Assembly (NCBI GenBank): GCA_021904315.1
Contig: CM038908.1
Span: forward strand, 14,342,501-14,406,500
Reading direction: 5' to 3'
Origin: Sphagnum magellanicum
Taxonomy: Eukaryota > Streptophyta > Sphagnopsida > Sphagnales > Sphagnaceae
DNA: 64,000 nt
Each line of letters begins with the position of its first letter. Positions within the stretch are counted from its first letter, which is position 1. Below the pieces are notes generated by a model. The model was not told the DNA's origin. It was given only the letters and a program-made list of their open reading frames with translations, and made no database searches. The position numbers and the translations under genes were made by a program. Shown here piece after piece: positions 9,627 to 23,928 of this stretch.

Positions 9627-11992
9627 ATGCAGGGAGTAAGAATTATCTGCTTTTTGTTGTTGTGCTCAATTTGGATACTTCTTCCTAGTGTCACGGAGCA
9701 GCGGAGCCTGGAAGAAGCATATGATGATGATGATGATGATGATGATATCAGGAAGGAAAGTGATCTTCTAGTGAAGAAGCTCCACGGCATTTCAAGATGG
9801 AATGGGGTTGATACTAGGGAGGAGGATTCCGGAGGTGCACAGCATGTTGACATGATCTGGGATTTACCGGCTGTGATTGCCAGCTCTCTCTCTCTTGCAT
9901 CATCCCATCTTGCAGATCCTGCGCCTGAAGAAGACGAACCTCCTCCACCTCCGGATGATGAACCGCCCCCTCCTCCTTCTCCTCCGCCGCTTTCTCCTTC
10001 TCCTCCCCCTCCGTCTCCATCACCACCTCCACCAACGCACTCTCCACCACCCCCTTCTCCTCCTCCTCCTACCCCATCACCACCTCCACCTTCTCCACCA
10101 CCGCCGTTCCCATCACCACCTCCACCAACGCCATCTCCACCACCCCCTTCTCCTCCTCCTCCTCCCTCCCCATCACCACCTCCACCTTCTCCACCACCGC
10201 CATTTCCATCACCACCTCCACCACCCCCTTCTCCTCCCCCTCCTTCCCCATCGCCACCTCCACCATCCTTTTCTCCTCCCCCTCCATCTCCCGATCCGCC
10301 TCCACCATCCCCTTCTCCTCCGCCCCCGTCTCCTTCTCCTCCGCCTCCATTTCCCTCTCCGCCACCACCATCCCCGTCTCCTCCGCCTCCACCATCCCCT
10401 TCTCCCCCGCCTCCATCAGCGTCTCCCCCTCCCCCTTCTCCACCTCCACCATCTCCTCCTCCTCCTCCCCCGCCTTCGCCTCCTCCCCCTCCTCCCCCAC
10501 CTCTCATTACACTGAGCAACCTGGTAGTGTCTCAGGGAGCGACACTGTTGCCCCCTTTCGATGCGCATATCTTCTCTTACCGCACATCAGTTGCAGAATA
10601 CGTTTCTGCAATCCGCATCACTGCATATCTGCCTGCCGATTCCAAGGTATGTCATGTAGGAGTAGTGTATACAAAGCAGATTTGCTCATCATCAGCGGCA
10701 TTGCAAGATTTTGTTATCTTAGGTTTGAAACTAACTGTCTTGTGAAGCACACAAGACTTCCATGCGTTTCCATGCATCTATTGAAGCACAGAGAGATTGA
10801 TTGTTTGCCATGTCTGTCTATGACATTAAATCCAAACCTTTTTTTGACACATTTGTAGTTCATGGATTCTTTGTTTCCATGCATCATCTGTTGAAGCACA
10901 AAGATTTGTTTTCTGTGTCTGTCTATGACATAGAATTCAGAGCTTTTGGCACATTTGTAGTTGACAGATTCTTTCTTTCCATGCATCTGTTGATGCACAA
11001 AATTGTGTTCCATGTTTGCCTATGACATAGGATTCAGAGCTTTTCACACAATTTGTAGTTCACAAATTCATTGTTTCCATGTTTGTCTATGACATAGAAT
11101 TTAGAGTTTTTGACACATTTGTAGTTCATGAATTTGTTGTTTCCATGTGTCTTTTTCCAGGACAGAGAATTTTTAACTCTGAAAAATTTGTAGCTTTGAC
11201 ACATTTGTCGTGTAGTTTTCCAAGAGTGATGATTGTCATTGAGTTAGTTTGGACAGTGCGAGATAAGTGGCAATTGCTTTGCATTCCTCATAATTTGAAC
11301 TGTGCACATTGTGTGGGCATGGTGCAGGATTATGAAATCAAGGTCAACACAATGTCAATAAGAAGTGGAGAAGAAAGCCCACCGTTGCAGATTGGAGGCA
11401 ATGAAGAAACAGTAGAGTTTACAATTCATGTGTCAGCAGCTGAGCACAGACCTGTGGTCTACTCCCTCTCTGTCTATCGTGGTGAGATGTTCCATCCTTT
11501 TACCACCACTCTTTGTTTTATTGTCGAAAATTTCATGCACCCTTATTTATTGGGTCTCTGACATGCACCATCATACAGCTCTAACAGTGGTAGAAGGATT
11601 AGCATCAGCTGCTTAATGCATTCTGTGCAAAGCATGCCAGCAATGGAGAATGTTTTTATAGCAGATTATGCAGGTGGAGAGAGGGATGTGTCAGATGTGC
11701 TAAAGCAGCTCATGAGTACATTGCTGGGTGTTTGATGGTTTTTGCAGAGAAGAAGATGAGTTTCTGGTGGAAGGTTCTCAAATGGATTCTCATTGTGCTC
11801 TTAGCTATTCTGGTGATTGGGGGAATCCTGTATTGTTGCTTTGCCTTTCTCCGAGGTACACGAGCTCTTGGGGGGTCAGGAAGAACTCTTGGGTGGTGGC
11901 CATTTGGTTATTTCACTCGACAACAGCAAGCTGGTGTAGAACCAGATCCTTCCCCTCTTTTGGCTGAAACATCTGAATCTTCTCAGCCTTGA
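9627..11992 (+). CDS. Extensin-like proline-rich protein with cadherin-like domain and TM anchor
   Basis: Three exons join in phase: 9627-10646, 11328-11481 and 11748-11992, giving 472 residues. A hydrophobic signal peptide (about 1-25) is followed by an acidic region with eight consecutive Asp (33-40). Next comes a long SPPPP/PPPPSP-type proline-rich domain (about 98-292), as in wall extensins. Residues about 293-391 fit the cadherin-like beta-sandwich family (LSNLVVS, LLPPF, Y-T-V, then VYSLSVYR at its end), and this domain is split by intron 1. A transmembrane helix follows (about 399-424, KWILIVLLAILVIGGILYCC), then a 48-residue cytosolic tail. The order suggests a plasma-membrane protein whose rigid arm sits in the cell wall. 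Intron 1 carries a tandem repeat. The glycine-rich frame on the opposite strand is a shadow of the proline codons. Confidence 0.85.
10767..11150. repeat. ~105-bp tandem repeat within intron 1 of the proline-rich gene
   Basis: At least four imperfect units are visible. Each contains TTTCCATG-AT, TGTTGAAGCACA, GTCTATGACAT, GAATTCAGAG, TTTGACACATTTGTAGTTC and ATTCTTTGTTTCCATG. The first units are about 102-110 bp apart and the last ones are shorter because the GAAGCACA part is lost. The array ends before the acceptor at 11326-11327. It explains the small open frames seen on both strands here. Confidence 0.75.
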
Positions 11993-12957
11993 AAATCCTT
12001 CATACTTTGCTCATTATCTGCTGCACTTCCATCTCCAGTGATGAAAGAAGAGTTGGAACTTGGAATGCCATTTCAGACAAAGTCAGGCCTTAATTACAAG
12101 CTCCAGGAAGCTTACAAAAATGCTGCAGGTCCTCATAACGAGTAATGCTTGGGTTGTAGATGATATTTGCCCCTTCATCTAAACTGAAGACAGTTGTTCC
12201 ATGAAGGTTAATTTCAGCCTGTTCTGCATGGCAAATACATTGGTCGACTGCCAAGGTTCGTAGTGACCTGAGAACTTTGTATTCAAAAAGTAGCAAACAC
12301 CACACACAACACACAGATTATGTAGCTTTCTCTGTTTTCATTGGAGACATATTCTTGAAACAATTGTACAAGATTCAACTTTCAGTTCTCATTCAAAACA
12401 TAGTTGAACTAGACTGGTGTTATGTCTTGGTTGTCCTCAAATCTTCATTACTCTTAAGACAAAATTGAGTTGTATCTCTGGCATCGGGGATGAAATAGTT
12501 GGGACTTATTAAAAATTGGTAGCACAGAAATACACATCATGATGTCCAATAAGACTGCCTAATGCTCACTTGATCCAGTTTGCCAACTAGCAAGCAAATA
12601 GCAAAAACACAGATGGAGCTACTGTGAGAAGGAGGAAGCATATTAACTCACCTACTGCAATGACTGAACTAGCCAATACTCATACTTAACCAAGAAGATT
12701 GCAATAAGAAGCTGTTTTAGCTTGTGCATAGTCTGCACTGTGTACATGCCGCAGAAATAATCACAAGAAAGATTCAGGTAATGAGGATCACATAATCCAG
12801 TGTATTGTGTTCTTTTTACCAGTACCTAAGAAGCAATCAGGAACTTTTTTAACCACTCCAATTCTTCTCTTCCATTGTGTGTCTGTTGCAGTTTGTCTGA
12901 CTTCTAAAATAAAAGGATTGTTTCAATTTGTGGAGTGTCTTACACATTACCAGAAGT
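11993..12957. other. Short intergenic region between convergent genes
   Basis: This is shared 3' flank of the proline-rich gene (+) and RPN11 (-). A minus-strand open segment at about 12090-12240 reads like protein (EINLHGTTVFSLDEGANIIY) but has no recognised family and no partner exon. I see no other gene. Confidence 0.5.
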
Positions 12958-15989
<3,032 letters not shown>

Positions 15990-18659
15990 TGATCGATTGT
16001 TCTCTTCTGAGCTTCAAGAACTCGGGCTCACGAGATCCACAAACACTCGAATGAATTGCTCGCGCCAAAATCTACCAAACACTCTCAAATCGCTCACGAG
16101 GAAATGTGAAAGCGAATCCGAGAGAGAAATCGCGAGCAACGGAAAACCCTAAGGAAGAAGAAAGACCTAAAATTGCACCAGTAAGAGCATTCTAGAAAAG
16201 GTCGAATTCGTGGCCTTTTAGAGCGTCGTGACTTAATAAAAGGCTACATAACATGGTCATAATCACACACACCTCGTGCCAAAAACTGCGAATTCGTGGT
16301 CTAATTTGTGATGGATTGATTTTGTGAAAATTAAGTAACAATCGAATGAAAATGTTGAATGATATTGAAGTTGAATTTTATTCAATTCAATTCTAATTCA
16401 ATAGTTGGATTAAGATTCAATCAAAGAAAAATGTGATGCAAATTGATGAAGTAGGTATTGAAAATTGTCTCTATGATAATAATAATAATAATTTAAGTTT
16501 GAAAAGACACCTTTCCATGCCTCTTTATTTGGGATGGGTTCAACAAATTCCAATTTGAAACTCTCAAAGTGATGATTTTCAACTTATGAAACATGAAAAT
16601 TGTTCTTTCTAAATCAACTTTGATGAATCATCATCATCGAAATATAAGTAGAAGTGTAATGGTTTTGAACTTAATGGCAAAGTTCTCTTATGTTTCAACT
16701 AGTTGGGCATGTATCAACTTTTGAACATACCACCTAGTTGGAACATAAGAGAACCTTGATATTAACTCTTGTCCAAGTGTCATCATCTTCTAGTCCCCAA
16801 TAAGGTGGAACATTGTCATTCTAATTCATGTTGGTGAAACTATGTGTAATACTTTTGGAACAATCAATTCTAAAACCAACTCATCTAGAAAGGAGTGGAG
16901 GCAACAAGACTAAGATTGGATGGTGAACAAAATATATTATAAGACTAGCAACTTCTTCTCAAGGAAGTTTAATTTTGTGAACTTGCACCCACCTTTTCAC
17001 AGAAATGAAAAATGCACATTTTTAAATGAATTCAAAACCAATCCACAATAGTACACTATGAAATCATAATATATCACACATCCAAAACATGATCCTACAA
17101 ATAAATCATAAGCCACAATACTACAACCCACCACACATGCATGCACACACTCCCACATACATACATACATAAATACACAAATATTGACAACAATGCAATT
17201 ATCATAAACAAATCTGAATCAAAATTGCAATTGAAAATAAACTAAATTTGATCCTCTTGTCATGATCATTTATTGGCATGTAAAATTTAGACTTTTCACG
17301 ATGCAACCACTTCTTATCAATGGTTAGAATACTTAAACCATTGTTACCTAAAGATTTTTTTTTTAATAGCCATTGAAGCTTGTGATAAGTCTTGTTCTAT
17401 GGTTTTATCTAATGATAAATCATTCATTATGAATGGTAGTTTTTAAAGGACATTCCATCAAACAAAAGGTAGCTAGATCAAATGAATATATATGGTGTGC
17501 ACAATATAGGGCTACATAGAGAAAATCGTGTTTTGTTTTATGCCCCCCTATTGGTGAGTCGCCAAAAATGTCATTGTAAAACATGTCAATTAAATATTCA
17601 TTCAAGGTTCAACACATGTTTAACATTGTAACAAATTAAAAGGGGACTACTGCCAATGTTGTGTGCTAGCCTGTCAACACTTACAACTATCATTGTCCAC
17701 ACATACATAAAAAAAATGACACAAAACATTTTAAAGGGTGCATCACATCCAAACATTTTAAGGTGAGGGACTAATAAGTCAAGTGCATATGTGAGCCCCA
17801 TTGTTAGTTATCTAATTATAATGCCCCAAATCCTTAACCAACTAGGAATTATCATGAAAAAAAACTTAAGATATTCCCTAATGTCTAACTATATATATTT
17901 TTTGTTTATTTTGTGCATTGAGGACAAAACCATTTTCCAATCGACATTTCCGCAAATGGTGGCATAAGACATCTCATATACCATCCTCTAGAACACCAAT
18001 CACAAATAAATATAATGATTGCCCTTAAAATTGCCTACATAACATATTCGATAAGCTAGTTAAAACAACAACTAAATATGAGTCAATTTGGCCATTCACA
18101 TTAGGAAGATGACATGGTGTGCAATTATGCACATGGTCTTTCCCTATCTAACCATTTTAGCCTTCCAACAACAACACTTTGGAAGGTAGCACCTTTCACA
18201 CATGCAAAATAACACATCCTATAGTCACATCCAACAAAGCTTATAATGTTTGTTACAAAAACACAAAATCTTTTAACTCAAATTTCTGAATTTAAGGTCA
18301 ATAACCACCTCCTCACATGATGACATAATGTAACATATCTTGGTGTTGAACAACGTTAAATTCTCCATAGACATTGACATTACATGTTGGAACCAAATTA
18401 TTCATTATTCTCATGTTTAAAGCCACACCTTTGGATCATACAAATTGATTACTGCCATTGCATTCATCCAATTGAGGTTGGTAGCTTGAACTTAAAGTCA
18501 AACAATATAAATTACAGTGTTAATAATACAAAAGAAGCTTGTCAATTGAACTTATACCCCATAACTAACCATAGTAGTTACAAATTCCAATGTATAGTAT
18601 GACCATTTTGAAACCCATAGATATGCAAACCTCACTTCACCATCTACACCATTTATTTA

Positions 18660-18952
18660 ACTAATCAATTTGCCTTAGGGCAATCTTATAAAATCATCCA
18701 ATGATTGATCAATGCTTTTTGACAAAACTTTTGAAATTCCCAATGAAATTCCACACCTTGGTCAATGAGTACTTTGGTTGGGGCACCAAACATGTTAAAC
18801 ACCCTATCTATAAATGCACAAGTAGTTCTTTCACTATTATGACCCAACAATGGCACTAATTTTAGCCGTTTTGAAAAGTGTTTGATCATAATCAAAACAT
18901 ATTGATTTGTCGTACTATCAATATCAATGGGCCATCGAAATCCAAATTCCAC
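18660..18952 (-). pseudogene. Ty3/gypsy retrotransposon integrase relic
   Basis: The minus strand reads like the integrase core of a Ty3/gypsy element: WPIDID (first catalytic Asp region), then KHFSKRLKLVPL, FIDRVFNMFGAPTKVLIDQG (second catalytic Asp), and EFQKFCQKALINH. This is followed by an in-frame stop and then DCPKAN, the decayed counterpart of the usual DHPEANG segment. The third catalytic residue (Glu) is not reached. No reverse transcriptase or LTR is seen nearby, so this is an old fragment. Confidence 0.75.
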
Positions 18953-20344
18953 CGATAATCAAACCACATGATGGGCAATAGCAATATATGAAGTGTATGT
19001 GCATTGAAGGATGTCTACATGTAGATATACACCTCACTTTAATAAATGAACTCTTGAACCTATAATTACATCCTTTAACATTAATATTATGCTTGGAATA
19101 AACTATAAGTCTTTTAGACCCCAAAATGGCCCAACTCTTTATTAACATGCCATGACATGTTGGAGATTTGGTGGCCACCAACATTTTTTCACTTGCAAAC
19201 CTACCTCATTATTCACCTTTTAGATGAATTAAAAATATGTGGGCCTATGGAAAGGGGGTTGTGCTACCCTTTTGAGTGGTATTTGCATGTGTTGAAGTAG
19301 TATGTGAAGAATAAAGTTAAGCCAAAAAGTTGGATGGCATTAAGGTGCATGTATGACAAAATCTTGGGGTTCACCATTGAATATCTTGCATTACATCCAC
19401 AAACAAGGTGTTGGATTTGGGACACAAATGAGGAAATGGATATTGTCCATGTTTTAGTAGGGAGTGGGAAATTGAAAAACTTTTCATGTATGGAGATGCA
19501 AATGATATATGAACATGTAGTAGAAAATTCAATGGCCATTGAAGCATTTATAAATATATATATTAAATGCAAATCAAGGTGCAAAGTGTTGGCCTTTTTT
19601 CCTATAATGATAATGACATAAATAGGTAGAATATGATGAATGGTTTGTACATTTGTGATTGTTTTGACCATTTGTCGGGAGTGCATAGAGGAACAATCCC
19701 ACCATGAAGTGGATAGAGTGGAGTTGAAGTCACATGCATGGGGGGATGTTGAAGGTGGGTTCATGTTGAACTCCCCCTCATTTGCAACAAGATAGACCAT
19801 CTTATGGTTGCACACATTTGAATGGAAATGGGTGGAAATGGTCCACTAAACTATCATGATTTTTGGGTGAGGAAGCAAGCTACTGCATGAGCTTGAGCCT
19901 AGAGCTTAAAGTTGAAACTTGAGATGATAAAATGTTTTTCCCTTATACACATGCAGGTAAAACCCAAGAATTTAATCATAAAATGAATGTTGTACAAATA
20001 TACCTAGAAGCAAACATAAGGATGAATGTAAGCATTCATCCTCATTATGGATTAATGTTTTATTTTATCATTAAATTATTATGGATAAAAAATTTCCCCA
20101 TAATTCTAATTAACTAAAGTTTAATTCAACACACAATCTAATTATGTATGATATAACATTTGTTGAATAATATAATGTAAATTCCATTATAGATGCATTT
20201 CATGGCTATGGTTTAAATTTTTATTAATTTAAAATTTTATTAACTATATTACCATTATTATGCGAGCATCCACCCCATGGTCATTGTTGTTTTAAAAAAT
20301 TATGTATATATATATATATACACACACACATTTCCAAATAAACA

Positions 20345-20740
20345 AACAAAATGTCATTGACAACAGTGGGGGTTTTTCCTCCCCCTCCTCTAAAGGTGCC
20401 ACAACTTTTTTCAAACCTATTTATAATTATCATTGGCAACAATGGGTTTTTTTTCATTTTGCATCAAAGATGCCATGATTTTTTTCAAATTTAACCAATG
20501 TTGTTGATAACAATGGATCTTGAATGCTTTAGATATTTTTAAACGACATAATGTCATTAGTGATAATGGACTTTTGAAATAAATTAAAATTCAGTTCTAG
20601 GCACCTTAATTAGCCATCTTCAAACAACCTACTATCATAGATGACAATGGGGTTTTTTTAATAATTAAAAAAAAAGCACCCCAATTTTCCACGAAATAAA
20701 TATATAATGTTGTTAATAACAATTGGGTGAAGGGGGGGAG
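20345..20740. repeat. Degenerate ~90-bp tandem array
   Basis: Four to five diverged units each contain an ATGTCATTGA-AACAATGG core, a T-run, and a GCC-CAATTTTTTTCAAA-like segment. Core positions near 20352, 20432, 20505, 20555 and 20645 are irregularly spaced. It is probably an old satellite. Confidence 0.45.
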
Positions 20741-21202
20741 GGGTGACATTCATTCCACGATCATATTTTTTGAATTGTTTAACATTTTTCATGAAATTGA
20801 TTTCTTAAACAAAATTTTTTAATATCGTTTTGGTCTCACCATCATATTTTCCCTTACTATCACAATTTCATTATCCATCATTATTAAATGACATTCAAGT
20901 TTGAAATATCAATATTTGGACAACAAATGAGGGTGGATATATCCAATGATTTGTTTAAATCATAAATGAAATTCATCCATGCAAAAATGACATTCATCCA
21001 TATGAAATCATTCATCTATGGACATATTCATCCACGTAGGTGGATTAAAATCACATTAAATTTTAAGTTCCAAATTCAAAGCTCTAAGCTTAGGCTTCAC
21101 ATTCATGCACAAGCCATCCTTTTTGGGTGAGTTCCTTTCCATTTGGCTTCATTTGGGTGGAAATGTTTAGTGGACTGTGATATGTTTTGTAATAGTGCAA
21201 AC

Positions 21203-21715
21203 AAACCCCAAACACTTTGACTACGTAAAACACAAGTTAAGTCATTAGGATTGGAGATTGTTTATCCAATGGATCAAGTAAGCCCCAAACATTCTAACTA
21301 TTTTAAAAACACAAGATAGGTTCTTAGGACTATAAATTGTTTGCTTAATGAACCAAGCAAATCACAAACATTTTGATTATTTTACAAAGCACAAGTTAGG
21401 TTGTTAGGATTAGAGTTTGCTTTCCCAATGAATGAAGCAAGTCACAAACACTTTAATTATTTAAAAAAACACAAGCTAGGTTGTTAGGATTAGAAATTGC
21501 TACCCCAATAAACCAAGTAAGCCCCAAACATTTGGACTATTTTAAAAAGGACAAGCTTAGTAGTAATTAGAACTAGAGATTGGTTGTTCAATGAACTGAG
21601 CATCCTAACTACTTTTGAAAGCATAAGTTACGTTGTTATGACTTGAGGTTGCTTGATTAATTAACTAAGCAAGCCCCAATCACTATATTTGCTTTAGAAA
21701 ACACAAGTTACAAAT
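21203..21715. repeat. ~79-bp satellite-like tandem array, about 6.5 units
   Basis: Units begin with (G)CCCCAAACA, continue with TTT-ACTATTT-AAAACACAAG-TAGG and TTGTTAGGATTAGAGATTGCT, and end with CCAATGAACCAAGCAAG. The first five unit starts are near 21206, 21283, 21362, 21441 and 21522, a spacing of 77-81 bp. Later units drift. There is no coding capacity. Confidence 0.8.
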
Positions 21716-23109
21716 GAAGTTATGATTAATGGAAATTTCAAGACTTAGGAAAAAGAAAGGAAAAGGAGGGAATTTAAGAAATGAAAGAAAAGGAAAACCA
21801 TATTGTTAAAATTATAAATTGCAACTACAACTTGGTCCACACATTAAAAAATTGGAATTCTTATTTATGAAACATGGAGATAATGTTTTAGATGTTCTTC
21901 AAACCTTTTAACACTAATTTGTTTTCATAATGTCCTTTTCGTTTGGAGATATTGTTGTTTATATGGTTCACCAATTGAAAATCAAATCTTTCAATGTTTG
22001 TGGTAGCTAGTTTGAATGTTGGTTCATGTTTTGGCACCCAAAAAACATCTTTGGTGGTGTTTAACTAAATCCTTCTCATTATCCCTCTTCAAATGTTTTA
22101 TCTATCAACCTTTAATGTCTTGGCAACACCTTTATTATTATTGAAAAATTGGTTAAATGCCAAGGTACATATAATTTTTTGTAACCACCATCGCAATTTT
22201 GTGAGCTCTTAGAAAATGTGTTGTCAAACTAGATTTGAAGTTTTTTACAATCTCCATATTGCACCTAACAAAATCTAGATCTTTAAAGTATTCAATGACC
22301 ATGTCTTTAAGTAAACGATGTTTTATAAAATTTTCAAATGTTATTTGTTGGAGATGATAGTTTAAACTCCTTGTTTATTCCACAAAAGACAAGGCCATCC
22401 TTTTTAAAATCATAACAATAGTCCTTTGAAGCTCCTTTACACATGGATAATATTATTTTGGGTTATTTTTCATGTTCTATTAAAGGTGACAATCTATTCT
22501 ACTTGAGTAGTAATAAGTGTTGATGTTTTCTTAGTTCTATACCTCCTCACCCTTTTTCATGCATCATCCCTTCTCTTATGCACATACCAAAAGTTTAACA
22601 CTTCCCATCACTCTACCAACTTAAGATTTTTGTTTTTTTGTTCCCCCCTTCTTGTGCTACAATGGTTAGGTGCCACGGTGCACTACCCAATGACTAAGTC
22701 AAAAGATAATGCTCATAAATTAAAACTTTATCACTTGGGTCACACATGATTAAATAGGTATAATATGGACATTGACTTTTCAATATAACATTGACTTGCA
22801 AATGCCACATATTTGCAAATCCAAATCACATGTTGTAACTTGTAATTAAATTAAGGAACAAGGTCCACATCCAATTTGATTAGCCTATAACATCGAATGG
22901 CGAAAAACAAGAGACCCAGATGCAATAACTATAGTTGCAATTTCCCTACAATGTTGGCAACATGAAGATGCACCCATGAAATATAATCTTCTACCACTTC
23001 ATTGCCTACACACTCAAAAAAAAAATTTGTTAGTCTTTCCATCATTTTGTTGTTTTCTCTTTCAATTGCACTAAACTTTGTTCAAACAACATGAAAGGGG
23101 AACTATTTC

Positions 23110-23928
23110 TGTTGCAACCCCACTTTGGGGCTAAGTGTGAGAATGCAATTCACACTCCCAAAAGTGGGAAAATGGGGTCCTCTAGGACTCCCAAAAATTC
23201 AGAAGACAATTTGAGGGGTCAAATCTCCTCGCCTTGATGCGTTCTTTATATCAATGGAAAGCTCTTGAAGCGTAAATGTCCGAAATGGCCTCACATTGCC
23301 CATTTGGACATCTTTAGCCCAAGTTATGGGTAAAAGAAGGGCCGGGAGTCAAACTGCCAGTTTGACTCCCAACCACTAAAAGTCAGGAATCGACCTCTTC
23401 CCGACGTCGCCTCAAGAGTGCAACACGACGTTGGAAAGCTCTCGACGAGAGCTACAACTTTGGTTTAGAGCTCATCCCGATCCGAGTTTGGGGCGAAGAG
23501 CTACGACCGTCCAAAGTCCCGGGACTCCAACCCAGGACAGTTTCAGGACTCCAACTTGGGAGTCCTGGGAAAAAGAGCCATTTGGATGTAGCCTCGGTGG
23601 AGAGCTGCAGAGTATACTATATGGGGGAAGGTGGTGGCTTCCCCCGAGTCCAGGCCGTGGTGAGTCTTGTGTGTAAAAGTGCACGTGGCTTGTCCCAACA
23701 CCCAAGGGTGTTCCCGAATGCTAACTAACCCTTTGTGGTTGGTTTTTGGATGTAGATTCAAGCTTGATCTTCTAGTCCATCTTCCTAGTCTAATCCCGGG
23801 ACTTCTAGCACGCCCTTCTACCCCCTTTTAGTGCTGGAAGTCGGGAGCGCCCCTCAAGTCCCAACTTTCCGCAACTCAACATAGTTGGACCCTCAAGTGG
23901 GTTCACCCCGGGACTTGGGAGTGCGTCA
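23110..23928. mobile_element. Solo LTR (819 bp) with 5-bp target-site duplication
   Basis: The element starts TGTTGCAACCCC and ends GGAGTGCGTCA, that is TG...CA. It is flanked on both sides by the same 5 bp, ATTTC (23105-23109 and 23929-23933). Its composition is clearly more GC-rich than the surroundings. A TATA-like TATACTATATGG at about 23612-23623, followed by GT-rich sequence, fits a U3/R boundary. No second LTR or internal region is present, so it is best read as a solo LTR left by recombination. The small open frames inside are not genes. Confidence 0.8.

Noticed and set aside
9497-10519. 340-codon glycine-rich open frame on the minus strand
   Set aside because: It is the antisense of the proline codons (CCN read as GGN) of the proline-rich gene, with no start context or partner exon.
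12090-12314. Minus-strand open frame between convergent genes
   Set aside because: Part of it reads protein-like, but there is no family match, no partner exon, and it lies in 3' flank.
19304-19621. 105-codon open frame in the first desert
   Set aside because: No motif that I recognise. It lies near the gypsy relic but in the opposite orientation.
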